Shown: positions 24,929-33,656 of the stretch, in pieces
How the letters are laid out: each line of letters starts with the position of its first letter
Numbering within the stretch: the first letter of the stretch is position 1
DNA from: Streptomyces hygroscopicus
Lineage (GTDB): Bacteria; Actinomycetota; Actinomycetes; Streptomycetales; Streptomycetaceae
DNA: 64,000 nucleotides
Assembly: GCF_026168105.1 (NCBI RefSeq)
Contig: NZ_LBMW01000025.1
Location: 56,670-120,669 of the forward strand
Direction: 5' to 3'
Notes under the pieces: generated by a model
The model's input: only the letters and a program-made list of their open reading frames with translations
Database searches by the model: none
What the model was told of the DNA's origin: nothing
Translations under genes and position numbers: made by a program

Positions 24929-25747
24929 ATGGCCGATGCCATCACCGGCAAGGTGACCTTCGTCGGTGCCGGCCCCGGCGCCGCCGATCTGCTGACGTTC
25001 CGTGCCGCGCGCGCCATCGCCGAGGCCGACGTCGTGATCTGGGCGGCCAGCCTGGTGCAGGCGGAGGTCCTCGAGCACGCGCGCGAGGACGCCGAGATCC
25101 TCGACTCGGCCGCCCTGTCCCTCGAGGACGTCGTCGCCGTCTACCGGCGCGCTCAGGAAGAGGACCTGCGCGTGGCCCGTATCCACTCCGGCGACCCGGC
25201 CCTGTGGGGCGGCACGCAGGAGCAGCTGGACCGCTGTGCCGCCATCGGCATCGAGACGGAGGTCGTCCCGGGCGTCTCGTCTTTCTCCGCCGTCGCCGCG
25301 CTCGCCCAGCGGGAGCTGACCGTCCCCGAGGTCGCGCAGTCCGTGATCCTCACCCGGCTCGGCGGCGGCAAGACACCCATGCCGCCCGGGGAGGAGGTAC
25401 GCGAGTTCGCCCGGCACGGCACCACCATGGCGATCTTCCTGTCGGCGGCCCGCAGCGGCCAGCTCGTGCGGGAGCTGCTGGAAGGCGGCTACCCGACGAC
25501 CACCCCGGTGGTGATCGCGTACCAGGCGACCTGGCCCGAGGAACTGGTCGTGAAGTGCACGATCAGCACGCTGGAGGAGACGGTCAAGGAGCACAAGCTC
25601 TGGAAGCACACGCTCTTCCTGGTCGGGCCGGCGCTCGACGCGCACGGCACGCGCTCGCACCTCTACCACCCCGGCCACTTCCACGGTTACCGCAAGGCCG
25701 ACCCCGAGGCCCGCAGGGCCCTGCGCGCCCGGAGCGCGAGCACGTGA
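24929..25747 (+). CDS. cobM: Precorrin-4 C11-methyltransferase CobM/CbiF
   Basis: A 272-residue SAM-dependent methyltransferase. Marks: VTFVGAGPGAADLLTFRAARAI at about 9-30, RIHSGDPALWGGTQEQLD near 88-105, VVPGVSSFSAVAALAQRELTVPEV near 113-136, and TRLGGGKTPMPPGE. It starts a new run of cobalamin genes after the opposing ZIP gene, so it probably has its own promoter in 24826-24928. AGGAG lies about 13 bases before the ATG, somewhat far. It overlaps cobL by GTGA. Confidence 0.95.
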   Translation: MADAITGKVTFVGAGPGAADLLTFRAARAIAEADVVIWAASLVQAEVLEHAREDAEILDSAALSLEDVVAVYRRAQEEDLRVARIHSGDPALWGGTQEQLDRCAAIGIETEVVPGVSSFSAVAALAQRELTVPEVAQSVILTRLGGGKTPMPPGEEVREFARHGTTMAIFLSAARSGQLVRELLEGGYPTTTPVVIAYQATWPEELVVKCTISTLEETVKEHKLWKHTLFLVGPALDAHGTRSHLYHPGHFHGYRKADPEARRALRARSAST

Positions 25748-26985
25748 TCACGGTCGTCGGTACGGGCACCGGGGCGCCGCTTCCCGCCGACGTGCCGGCC
25801 GGAGCGGACCTCGTGGTGGGCGCACGGCGCCATCTGGAGGGCGCGCGGCTGCCTGCGGACGCGGAGCGGATCGTCCTCGGACCGCTGGCGCCCGCGCTCG
25901 ACGCCATCGAGCGCTACCTCGACAAGGGGCGGCGGGTCGTCGTGCTGGCTTCCGGGGACCCCGGGTTCTTCGGGATCGTCCGGGCGCTGGCCGAACGGTT
26001 CGGGCCGGAACGGCTCGACGTGAGGCCGGACGTCTCCTCCGTGGCCGCTGCCTTCGGGCGCGTCGGGCTGCCGTGGGACGACGCGGTGGTGGTGAGCGCG
26101 CACGGGCGCGATCTGCGTACGGCGGTGAACGTCTGCCGGGCTCGTCCGAAGGTCGCCGTGCTGACCGGACCCGGTGCCGGTCCCGCCGAGCTGGGGGCGG
26201 CGCTCGCCGAGGATCCCGGCGAGCGCGTCCTCGTCGTGGCGAGCGCGCTCGGCGATCCGGAGCACGAGCGCGTGGAGCGGATCACGCCCGCTCGGGCCGC
26301 GGCGCGCGACTGGGGTGCGGCGGTGAGCGTGGTGCTGTGCCTCGACACGGCGCGGACGCTGGGATCCGTGCGCACCCTCGCCGGGCCGCCGTCCGGCCCG
26401 TCCCGATGGGCCCTGGAGGAGGACGAGTTCGCCCACCGGGACTCGATGATCACCAAGTTCGAGGTGCGTGCACTCGCCCTGGCCCGGCTGGGTCCGCGAC
26501 TCGGGGAGCTGATCTGGGACGTCGGCGCCGGCTCCGGGTCGGTCGCCGTGGAGTGCGCCCGGCTGGGCGCCGCCGTCACCGCGGTCGAGAAGTCCCGGGA
26601 CGGGGTGGAGCGCATCCGGGCCAATGCGGCGGCGCACGGCGTGGACGTGCGGGTCGTGCACGGGGCCGCGCCCGACGTGCTGGACGGTCTCGACGACCCC
26701 GACGCGGTGTTCGTCGGCGGCGGCGGCCGGGAAATGCCCGCGATCGTGACCGCGTGCGCGTGGCGCGCCCGGCGGGCGGTGGTGGTCGCCATGGCCGCGC
26801 TGGACCGCGTGCCGGCGGCGCGCGAGGCGCTCGTCAAGGCCGGGTTCTCCTGCGACGGCGTGCTGCTGCAGTCGTCGCGGCTCGCGCCGCTGCCGGGGGA
26901 TGTGACCCGGCTGGCGGCGACCAACCCTGTTTTCCTGCTGTGGGGCACGCGGCCTCCGGCGCGTACCGAAGGAGTTCCTCAGTGA
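25744..26985 (+). CDS. cobL: Precorrin-6Y C5,15-methyltransferase (decarboxylating) CobL, CbiE-CbiT fusion
   Basis: A 413-residue fusion. The N-terminal CbiE part has VVGTGTGAPLP, VVVLASGDPGFFGIVRAL near 60-77 and VRPDVSSVAAAFGRVGLPWDDAVVVSAHGRD near 93-123. The C-terminal CbiT part has the class I SAM motif IWDVGAGSGSVAVECARLG near 257-275 and VFVGGGGRE. The enzyme methylates C5 and C15 and decarboxylates the C12 acetate chain. GTG overlaps the cobM stop. The fused form is the usual aerobic CobL arrangement. Confidence 0.95.
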   Translation: MITVVGTGTGAPLPADVPAGADLVVGARRHLEGARLPADAERIVLGPLAPALDAIERYLDKGRRVVVLASGDPGFFGIVRALAERFGPERLDVRPDVSSVAAAFGRVGLPWDDAVVVSAHGRDLRTAVNVCRARPKVAVLTGPGAGPAELGAALAEDPGERVLVVASALGDPEHERVERITPARAAARDWGAAVSVVLCLDTARTLGSVRTLAGPPSGPSRWALEEDEFAHRDSMITKFEVRALALARLGPRLGELIWDVGAGSGSVAVECARLGAAVTAVEKSRDGVERIRANAAAHGVDVRVVHGAAPDVLDGLDDPDAVFVGGGGREMPAIVTACAWRARRAVVVAMAALDRVPAAREALVKAGFSCDGVLLQSSRLAPLPGDVTRLAATNPVFLLWGTRPPARTEGVPQ

Positions 26986-28676
26986 TCGGCCTCATTTCCG
27001 CCACCGCGGCGGGGGCGGCTGCGCGGGACCGGCTGGCCACGGCGTGGCCCGACCGGGCGCGCGTGTACGACGGCCCCGTCGGCGACGCCGTACGGGCCGC
27101 CTTCGCGGAGTGCGAGCAGCTCGTGTGTTTCCTGGCGACGGGGGCCGTCGTACGTCTGCTCGCCCCGCTGCTGGGCGAAAAGACGTCCGATCCGGGAGTG
27201 GTGTGCGTCGACGAGGGCGGCCGGTTCGCGGTGTCCCTCGTGGGCGGGCACGCGGGTGGGGCGAACGAACTCGCCGGTGAGGTCGGCGAGGTGCTCGGCG
27301 CGCAGCCCGTGGTGACGACCGCGACGGACTCCGTGGGACTGCCGGGCCTCGACACGCTCGGGTTCCCGGCGGAGGGCGATGTCGCCGGCGTCTCACGGGC
27401 GCTGCTGGACGGGGAGCCGGTCGCCCTGAAGGCGGAGGTGAGCTGGCCGCTGCCGGCGCTGTCCGTCACCGCCGAGGGCGCGTACACCGTCCGCGTCACC
27501 GACGCCCTGGTGCAGCCCGCCGAACGCGAGGCCGTGCTGCGGCCGCCCACCCTCGTCGTCGGCGTCGGCGCCTCCAGGGGCGCTTCCGCCGACGAGATCC
27601 TGGGGCTCGTGGAGGGTTCGCTGCGGGACGCCGGACTCTCCGCCGCGTCGCTCGCCGAGTTCGCCACCGTCGACGCCAAGGCCGACGAGCCCGGCATCGT
27701 CGAGGCGGCGGAACGGCTGGGGTTGCCCCTGGTGACCTTCTCCGCCGAGGAGCTGGCGGCGGTCGACGTGCCGAACCCCTCCGACGCGCCGCTCGCCGCC
27801 GTCGGCACGCCGTCCGTCGCGGAGGCCGCCGCGCTCGTACGAGGCGGCGAACTCCTCGTTCCGAAGCGGAAGTCGGCCGCGAATCCCGCCATGGCGACCT
27901 GCGCCGTCGTTCGCAGGCCGGGGCGCGGGCGGCTGGCCGTCGTCGGGCTCGGGCCGGGTGCCCGTGACCTGCTGACACCGCGCGCCAAGGCAGAGCTTCG
28001 GCGTGCCTCCGTGCTCGTCGGGCTCGACCAGTACGTCGACCAGATCCGCGATCTGCTGCGTCCCGGCACACGGATCCTGGAGTCGGGGCTCGGCGCGGAG
28101 GAGGAACGGGCACGCACGGCCGTGGCGGAGGCCCGCAGGGGGCACGCGGTCGCGTTGATCGGCAGCGGGGACGCCGGTGTGTACGCCATGGCCTCGCCCG
28201 CGCTGGCCGAGGCGTCCGACGACATCGACGTGGTCGGGGTGCCCGGGGTGACGGCCGCCCTGGCCGCGGGCGCGATCCTCGGCGCTCCGCTGGGCCACGA
28301 CCACGTGTCGATCAGCCTGTCCGACCTGCACACCCCGTGGGAGGTCATCGAGCGGCGGGTGCGGGCCGCGGCCGAGGCCGACCTCGTCGTGACCTTCTAC
28401 AACCCCCGCAGCCGGGGCCGGGACTGGCAACTGCCGAAGGCGCTCGCGATCCTGGCCGGGCACCGGGCGCCGACGACGCCGGTCGGTGTCGTACGGAACG
28501 CGTCGCGGCCGGACGGATCCAGCCGTGTGACGACACTGGCCGCGCTCGACCCGGCGACGGTCGACATGATGACGGTCGTGACCGTGGGCAACACGGCGAC
28601 CCGGGAGATCGCGGGGCGCATGGTGACGCCTCGCGGCTACCGCTGGCAGGACAACCGACAGGAGGCCGACCGGTGA
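26982..28676 (+). CDS. cobJ: CbiG-CobJ fusion (precorrin-3B C17-methyltransferase with cobalamin biosynthesis protein G)
   Basis: A 564-residue fusion. Residues 1 to about 200 form the CbiG N-terminal and middle regions (CFLATGAVVRLLAPLLGEKTSDPG, VSLVGGHAGGANELA, TTATDS); 200-310 contain the CbiG C-terminal domain (VVGVGASRGASADEILGLVE). From about 320 follows the CobJ/CbiH methyltransferase (LAVVGLGPGARDLLTPRA, ALIGSGDAGVYAMASPALAE, VPGVTAALAAGAILGAPLGHD, TFYNPRSRGRDWQL). CbiG opens the delta-lactone ring in the anaerobic route, so this fusion is at odds with a purely aerobic pathway. GTG overlaps the cobL stop, with AAGGAG upstream. Confidence 0.93.
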   Translation: MIGLISATAAGAAARDRLATAWPDRARVYDGPVGDAVRAAFAECEQLVCFLATGAVVRLLAPLLGEKTSDPGVVCVDEGGRFAVSLVGGHAGGANELAGEVGEVLGAQPVVTTATDSVGLPGLDTLGFPAEGDVAGVSRALLDGEPVALKAEVSWPLPALSVTAEGAYTVRVTDALVQPAEREAVLRPPTLVVGVGASRGASADEILGLVEGSLRDAGLSAASLAEFATVDAKADEPGIVEAAERLGLPLVTFSAEELAAVDVPNPSDAPLAAVGTPSVAEAAALVRGGELLVPKRKSAANPAMATCAVVRRPGRGRLAVVGLGPGARDLLTPRAKAELRRASVLVGLDQYVDQIRDLLRPGTRILESGLGAEEERARTAVAEARRGHAVALIGSGDAGVYAMASPALAEASDDIDVVGVPGVTAALAAGAILGAPLGHDHVSISLSDLHTPWEVIERRVRAAAEADLVVTFYNPRSRGRDWQLPKALAILAGHRAPTTPVGVVRNASRPDGSSRVTTLAALDPATVDMMTVVTVGNTATREIAGRMVTPRGYRWQDNRQEADR

Positions 28677-29257
28677 ACCGTGTGGTCCACCCGATCGAGC
28701 AGGAGTCCTTCCGGCGGCTGCGCACCCGCCTGGACACCTCGCACTTCGCGCCGCTGACCCGGGCGGTGGTGGAACGCGTCATCCACTCCGCCGCCGACCT
28801 CGACTACGCGGCCGACCTCGTCATGGACGAGACCGATCTGAGGACGGCGCACGCGGCGTTGCACGACGGGGCGCCGGTGGTGGTGGACGTGGAGATGGTC
28901 GCGGCCGGGATCACCCGCCGCGACACCGTCTGCCGCCTCAAGGACGCCAAGTCCGGCCCGGGACTGACGCGTTCGGCGCATGCGATCCGGCTGGCCTACG
29001 AGGACGTCGGCCCCGGAGCGCTCTGGGTGATCGGCTGCGCGCCGACCGCCCTGGAGGAGCTGCTGAAGCTCGACGCCTCGCCCGCGCTGGTCATCGGTCT
29101 GCCCGTCGGTTTCGTCGGTGCGTCCGAGTCCAAGGCCGCGCTGCGTGAGAGCGGACTGCCGGCCGTGAGCAACGTGTCCGAGAAGGGCGGTTCGGCGGTC
29201 GCCGCCGCCGCGCTCAACGCCCTGCTGTACCACCCCATTTCAAAGGAGATGCCGTGA
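28673..29257 (+). CDS. cobH: Precorrin-8X methylmutase CobH/CbiC
   Basis: A 194-residue isomerase that moves the C11 methyl to C12, giving hydrogenobyrinic acid (or cobyrinic acid). Marks: HPIEQESFRRLRTRLD at about 6-21, ERVIHSAADLDYA near 34-46, VVVDVEMVAAGI near 63-74 and VIGLPVGFVGASESKAAL near 140-157 with the catalytic His earlier in VIHSAAD. GTG overlaps the cobJ stop. Length is normal. Confidence 0.94.
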   Translation: MNRVVHPIEQESFRRLRTRLDTSHFAPLTRAVVERVIHSAADLDYAADLVMDETDLRTAHAALHDGAPVVVDVEMVAAGITRRDTVCRLKDAKSGPGLTRSAHAIRLAYEDVGPGALWVIGCAPTALEELLKLDASPALVIGLPVGFVGASESKAALRESGLPAVSNVSEKGGSAVAAAALNALLYHPISKEMP

Positions 29258-30198
29258 CCACCCCGCCGCCCGCCCTGCTCATCGCCGGCCATGGCACCCG
29301 GGACGAGGCCGGAGCCGAGGCGTTCCGCGACTTCGTTCGGGAGCTGGGACGCCGCCACCCCGAACTGCCCGTCGCGGGCGGTTTCATCGAGCTGTCGCCG
29401 CCGCCGCTGGGCGAAGCGGTGACCGAGCTGGTGGAGCGCGGGGTACGCCGATTCGCCGCCGTTCCGCTGATGCTGGTGTCCGCCGGGCACGCCAAGGGGG
29501 ACATCCCGGCGGCACTGGCCCGGGAGAAGGAGCGGCACCCAGGAATCTCGTACACGTACGGGCGTCCGCTGGGCCCGCACCCTGCGCTGCTGTCGGTCCT
29601 GGAGCGGCGTCTGGACGAGGCTCTCGGAGGCACCGCCCGCACTCCCGCGGACCGGGCCGATGTGACCGTGCTGCTGGTCGGGCGCGGCTCGACCGACCCG
29701 GACGCCAACGCCGAGGTGTACAAGGCGGCGCGGCTGCTGTGGGAGGGGCGCGGGTACGCGGGTGTCGAGACGGCGTTCGTGTCGCTGGCCGCGCCGGACG
29801 TGCCGAGCGGCCTGGACCGGTGCGCGCGGCTTGGGGCACGCCGGATCGTGGTCCTGCCGTACTTCCTGTTCACCGGGATCCTGCCGGACCGCGTGCAGCA
29901 GCAGACCGAGGGCTGGGCGGCGGCGCACCCGGAGATCGAGGTGCGCTCGGCGGACGTCATCGGGCCGGAGCCGGAGCTGGTCGGCCTGGTGATGGAGCGG
30001 TACGAGGAGGCGGTGAAGGGCGATCTGCGGATGAACTGCGACTCGTGCGTGTACCGCATCGCGCTGCCGGGGTTCGAGGACAAGGTGGGGCTGCCGCAGC
30101 AGCCGCACTTCCACCCGGACGACGACGGCCACCACCACGGTCACGGCCATCACCACCAGGGGCACCACGGCGGCCATGCACATTCCCACACGCACTGA
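29254..30198 (+). CDS. cbiX: Sirohydrochlorin cobaltochelatase CbiX, long form with His-rich tail
   Basis: A 314-residue chelatase. Two CbiX half-domains are visible: LIAGHGTRDEAGAEAF with the metal-site His at about 10-13 and VPLMLVSAGHAKGDIP near 71-86, then VLLVGRGSTDPDAN and VVLPYFLFTGILPDRV. An MNCDSC motif (about 260-265) matches the MxCxxC motif linked to an iron-sulfur cluster in long CbiX proteins. The last 30 residues contain 15 His, probably a cobalt reservoir. It inserts Co(II) into sirohydrochlorin, an early step of the anaerobic route. GTG overlaps the cobH stop. Confidence 0.93.
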   Translation: MTTPPPALLIAGHGTRDEAGAEAFRDFVRELGRRHPELPVAGGFIELSPPPLGEAVTELVERGVRRFAAVPLMLVSAGHAKGDIPAALAREKERHPGISYTYGRPLGPHPALLSVLERRLDEALGGTARTPADRADVTVLLVGRGSTDPDANAEVYKAARLLWEGRGYAGVETAFVSLAAPDVPSGLDRCARLGARRIVVLPYFLFTGILPDRVQQQTEGWAAAHPEIEVRSADVIGPEPELVGLVMERYEEAVKGDLRMNCDSCVYRIALPGFEDKVGLPQQPHFHPDDDGHHHGHGHHHQGHHGGHAHSHTH

Positions 30199-31267
30199 GA
30201 CCGGGTCCGCTGCCGACGTGCACGATCTGCGGCACCACGGGGACGCCGAGGTCCGTGACGGCGGGGCGGCGCTGACCGACCTCGCGGTGAACGTACGCGC
30301 CGACACGCCTCCGGCGTGGCTGCGCGAGGTGATCGCCGGGTCGCTGGGCGGGCTCGCGGCCTACCCCGACGGGCGGGCCGCCCGGGCGGCGGTGGCGGCG
30401 CGGCACGGGCTGCCGGCCGAGCGTGTCCTGCTCACGGCGGGCGCGGCCGAGGCCTTCGTGCTGCTCGCCCGGGCTCTGAAGGTGCGCCGGGCGGTCGTGG
30501 TGCATCCGCAGTTCACCGAGCCGGAGGCGGCGCTGCGCGATGCCGGGCACACGGTGGACCGGGTCCTGCTGCGTCAATCGGACGGCTTCCGCCTGGATGC
30601 GGCGCTGGTCCCGGACGACGCGGACCTGGTGGTGATCGGCAACCCGACGAACCCGACGTCGGTGCTGCACCCCGCGGCCGTGATCACCGAACTGGCGCGC
30701 CCCGGCCGGACGTTGGTGATCGACGAGGCGTTCATGGACGCGGTTCCCGGGGAATGCGAGGCGCTGGCGGGCCGCACCGACGTGCCCGGTCTCGTGGTCC
30801 TGCGCAGTCTGACCAAGACGTGGGGGCTGGCCGGCCTGCGCATCGGCTACGTCCTCGCCGACCCCGGGACGATCGCCGAGCTGGAGCGGGCGCAGCCCCT
30901 GTGGCCGGTGTCCACGCCCGCGCTCGCGGCGGCGGAGGCATGCGTGTCGCCCCGGGCACTGGCTGAGGCGGCGCACGCGGCACACCGTGTCGCCGCGGAC
31001 CGGGCGCATCTGGTGGCGGGCCTGCGGGAGTTCGGGTCCGCCGGGCTCTACGTGGCCGAGCCCGCCCGGGGGCCGTTCTTGCTGGTCCGGCTGCCCAGGG
31101 CGGCGGCCGTGCGACGCCATCTGCGGGACCTCGGGTTCGCGGTGCGGCGTGGGGACACGTTCCCCGGGCTGGACGAGGAGTGGCTGCGGCTCGCGGTACG
31201 GGACCGGCCGACGATGGACCGCTTCCTGCGGGCGCTGGACCGGGCGGTGACACGGGCGGGGCGGTGA
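30176..31267 (+). CDS. cobC: CobC-type PLP-dependent aminotransferase/L-threonine-O-3-phosphate decarboxylase
   Basis: A 363-residue fold-type I PLP enzyme. Marks: LLTAGAAEAFVLLARAL near 83-99, VIGNPTNPTSVLHP near 152-165 (Asn of the PLP site), VIDEAFMDAVPGE near 180-192, and SLTKTWGLAGLRIGYVLADPG near 210-230 with the Schiff-base Lys in SLTKTWG. It probably forms (R)-1-amino-2-propanol phosphate from threonine phosphate for the CobD step. Its ATG lies 23 bp inside the cbiX His-tail; a start further downstream is possible since the first 35 residues are poorly conserved in character. Confidence 0.9.
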   Translation: MHIPTRTETGSAADVHDLRHHGDAEVRDGGAALTDLAVNVRADTPPAWLREVIAGSLGGLAAYPDGRAARAAVAARHGLPAERVLLTAGAAEAFVLLARALKVRRAVVVHPQFTEPEAALRDAGHTVDRVLLRQSDGFRLDAALVPDDADLVVIGNPTNPTSVLHPAAVITELARPGRTLVIDEAFMDAVPGECEALAGRTDVPGLVVLRSLTKTWGLAGLRIGYVLADPGTIAELERAQPLWPVSTPALAAAEACVSPRALAEAAHAAHRVAADRAHLVAGLREFGSAGLYVAEPARGPFLLVRLPRAAAVRRHLRDLGFAVRRGDTFPGLDEEWLRLAVRDRPTMDRFLRALDRAVTRAGR

Positions 31268-31280
31268 AACTGCGCCCGCC

Positions 31281-31314
31281 GTGCCCCGGGCTCCGCCCCC
31301 GGAGCCCGGGGCAC
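31281..31314 (+). terminator. Terminator of the cobalamin gene block
   Basis: A perfect 15 bp GC stem (GTGCCCCGGGCTCCG / CGGAGCCCGGGGCAC) with a 4-base loop, 14 bp after the cobC stop. No T-run follows. Confidence 0.85.
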
Positions 31315-31373
31315 GGGGACCAGGTGGCCCGGCCCCCCGGCGGGGTCGGCGCGCGGGGGCGAAACCCTCGGCC

Positions 31374-31711
31374 TCAGCCCCGGCGGCGGCGTGCCACCCC
31401 CACCGCTCCGCCGCCCACCGCCAACAGGGCAACCGCCCCGCCCACGACATACGGCGTCGCCGAACTGCCCCCGGTCTGCGCCAGACCGGCCTTTGCGGGC
31501 GCCCCTGCGGCCTCGAGTCCTGCGCGGGGGCCGTCCCGAAAGCGACGGACGCGACCGGCGCGGCCGACCCGGCGGACGTGATCCGCGCGGCGGACGTGTC
31601 CGGCGCCGCCGACGGCGCCTCGCACGACACGTCGGCCAGCGTCACCGTCCCCTTCACCTCCGCCACGTTCGCGCTCAGCGGGTTCACGGAGGCGTGACCG
31701 GGATGCCCTAG
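31374..31711 (-). pseudogene. Decayed C-terminus of a sortase-anchored (LAxTG) surface protein
   Basis: Reading leftwards from about 31711, one frame gives HASVNPLSANVAEVKG and continues to SVAFGTAPA. The sequence then resumes in a second frame as GLEAAGAPAKAGLAQTGG, followed by a hydrophobic segment (TPYVVGGAVALLAVGGGAVGV) and the basic tail ARRRRG, ending at 31374. LAQTG plus helix plus Arg tail is a class E sortase signal. A net one-base loss near 31520-31535 separates the frames, and a stop lies just upstream of the first part, so the N-terminus and signal peptide are missing. In S. coelicolor the gene after the cobalamin cluster (SCO1860, from memory) is a sortase substrate. Confidence 0.7.
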
Positions 31712-31748
31712 GCGTCAGTGCGACGCCTATGCGGTGCCTGAGCGGCGT

Positions 31749-32840
31749 CTACTCGATCACCTGCCCGTTCAGCACCACCCGTCGCGGCGCCGCCAGCACC
31801 CGTACGTCCGCGCGCGGATCCGCCTCGTAGACCACGAGGTCCGCGGGCGCTCCCTCTTCGAGACCGGGCCGCCCCAGCCACCGGCGGGCGCCCCACGCGG
31901 TCGCCGACAGCGCCTCGACGGGCGGGATCCCCGCGGTCACCAACTCGGCCACCTCGGCCGCCACCAGCCCGTGCGGCAGCGAGCCGCCCGCATCGGTGCC
32001 GACGTACACCGGGATTCCCGCGTCGTAGGCGGCCCGCACGGTGTCGTACCGCCGCTCGTGCAGCCGTCGCATATGTGCCGACCAGCGCGGGAACTTCGCT
32101 TCCCCGCCGTCCGCGAGCCTGGGAAAGGTGGCGATGTTCACGAGGGTCGGGACGATCGCGACGCCCCGCTCCGCGAACAGCGGAATCGTCTCCTCCGTGA
32201 GACCCGTCGCGTGCTCGATGCAGTCGATGCCCGCCTCGACCAGGTCCCGCAGCGAGTCCTCGGCGAAGCAGTGCGCGGTGACACGCGCGCCCTGCCGGTG
32301 CGCCTCCGCGATCGCCGCCTCGACCGCCTCCCGCGGCCAGCACGCGGTCAGGTCCCCGGCCTCCCGGTCGATCCAGTCGCCGACCAGCTTGACCCAGCCG
32401 TCACCGCGCCGGGCCTCCTGGGCGACGTACGCGACCAGGTCGTCCGGCTCGATCTCCCAGGCGTAGTTGCGGATGTAGCGGCGGGTGCGCGCGATGTGGC
32501 GGCCGGCCCGGATGATCTTCGGCAGGTCGTCGCGGTCGTCGATCCAGCGTGTGTCGGACGGGGAGCCCGCGTCACGGATCAGCAGGGTGCCCGCGTCCCG
32601 GTCGGTCAGCGCCTGCTTCTCCGAGACGTCCTCCGGGACCGGGCCATGGGCGTCGAGGCCGACATGACAGTGCGCGTCGACGAGACCGGGCAGCGCCCAG
32701 CCCTGGACGGTTCGGACGTCCCGGGCGCCGGCGGGGCGGTCGTACGAGATCCGTCCGCCGACCACCCACACCTCGTCGCGGACCTCCTCGGGTCCGACGA
32801 GCACCCGCCCCTTCACGTGCAGCACCGCGTGATCGCTCAT
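31749..32840 (-). CDS. Amidohydrolase family protein
   Basis: A 363-residue metal-dependent hydrolase of the urease/imidazolonepropionase type. Marks: ALPGLVDAHCHVGLD (about 49-63, HxH metal site), a His in RVTAHCFAED (about 192-201), an IEHATGL motif (about 214-220), and the terminal metal Asp in VGTDAGGSLPHG (about 292-303). The C-terminal part returns to a small beta domain (GAPADLVVYEADP), typical of these enzymes. Substrate is not evident. It stands alone between the sortase remnant and an amino acid transporter and may share the transporter's promoter, since all four genes run the same way with a 21 bp gap. Confidence 0.88.
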   Translation of the reverse strand: MSDHAVLHVKGRVLVGPEEVRDEVWVVGGRISYDRPAGARDVRTVQGWALPGLVDAHCHVGLDAHGPVPEDVSEKQALTDRDAGTLLIRDAGSPSDTRWIDDRDDLPKIIRAGRHIARTRRYIRNYAWEIEPDDLVAYVAQEARRGDGWVKLVGDWIDREAGDLTACWPREAVEAAIAEAHRQGARVTAHCFAEDSLRDLVEAGIDCIEHATGLTEETIPLFAERGVAIVPTLVNIATFPRLADGGEAKFPRWSAHMRRLHERRYDTVRAAYDAGIPVYVGTDAGGSLPHGLVAAEVAELVTAGIPPVEALSATAWGARRWLGRPGLEEGAPADLVVYEADPRADVRVLAAPRRVVLNGQVIE

Positions 32841-32861
32841 GTACCGAACCTTAATTCGGTG

Positions 32862-33656
32862 CTACTCGCCTCCACCCACCCGGCCGGAAATCTCCTCCTC
32901 GACCTCGGCCATCGCGGGGTCGAGTAGCCGGGAGAGGAAGTGCCGGGTGCGCTCGTGGCGGGGGTCTGCGATGACCCGGTCGGGCGTGCCCTCCTCGACG
33001 ACCACGCCGCCGTCCATGAAGACGACCCGGTCGGCGACCTCCCGGGCGAAGGTCATCTCATGGGTGACCACCATCATCGTCATGCCCTCGTCCGCGAGCA
33101 TCCGCATCACGGCGAGAACGTCACCCACCAGCTCGGGGTCGAGCGCGGAGGTCGGCTCGTCGAAGAGCATCACCTCGGGACCCATGGCGAGCGCACGGGC
33201 GATCGCGACACGCTGCTGCTGGCCGCCGGAGAGGGAGGAAGGGTACGCGTCCATCTTCTCCGCGAGGCCCACGCGTCGCAGGTTCTCGGCGGCGATCGCC
33301 GCGGCCTTCGCCTTGTTCCGCTTGAGAACCCGGCGCTGCGGCAGCGTGAGGTTCTCCGTCACGGTGAGGTGCGGGAAGAGGTTGAACTGCTGGAAGACCA
33401 TGCCGATACGGCGGCGTACGGCGTCGATGTCCACATCGGGGTCGGTCACCTCGGTGCCGCCGACGAAGACCTGCCCCTCGGTGGGCTCCTCCAGGAGGTT
33501 CACACAGCGCAGCAGGGTGGACTTGCCCGAGCCGGACGGGCCGATGACGCAGACCACCTCGCCCTGGCCGATCTCCAGGTCGATGCCGCGCAGCACCTGG
33601 TTGTCGCCGAAGGACTTGTGCAGGTCCCGGATCCGGATCTCTGCGGAACTGCTCAC
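32862..33656 (-). CDS. Polar amino acid ABC transporter, ATP-binding protein
   Basis: A 264-residue cassette close to GlnQ/HisP types. Walker A IGPSGSGKST (about 38-47), Q-loop FQQFNLFPHLTV, signature SLSGGQQQRVAIARAL, Walker B VMLFDEPTSALDPELV, H-loop VVTHEM. GTG at 33656 overlaps the permease stop (GTGA). It drives uptake of a polar amino acid together with the two genes upstream. Confidence 0.95.
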   Translation of the reverse strand: MSSSAEIRIRDLHKSFGDNQVLRGIDLEIGQGEVVCVIGPSGSGKSTLLRCVNLLEEPTEGQVFVGGTEVTDPDVDIDAVRRRIGMVFQQFNLFPHLTVTENLTLPQRRVLKRNKAKAAAIAAENLRRVGLAEKMDAYPSSLSGGQQQRVAIARALAMGPEVMLFDEPTSALDPELVGDVLAVMRMLADEGMTMMVVTHEMTFAREVADRVVFMDGGVVVEEGTPDRVIADPRHERTRHFLSRLLDPAMAEVEEEISGRVGGGE

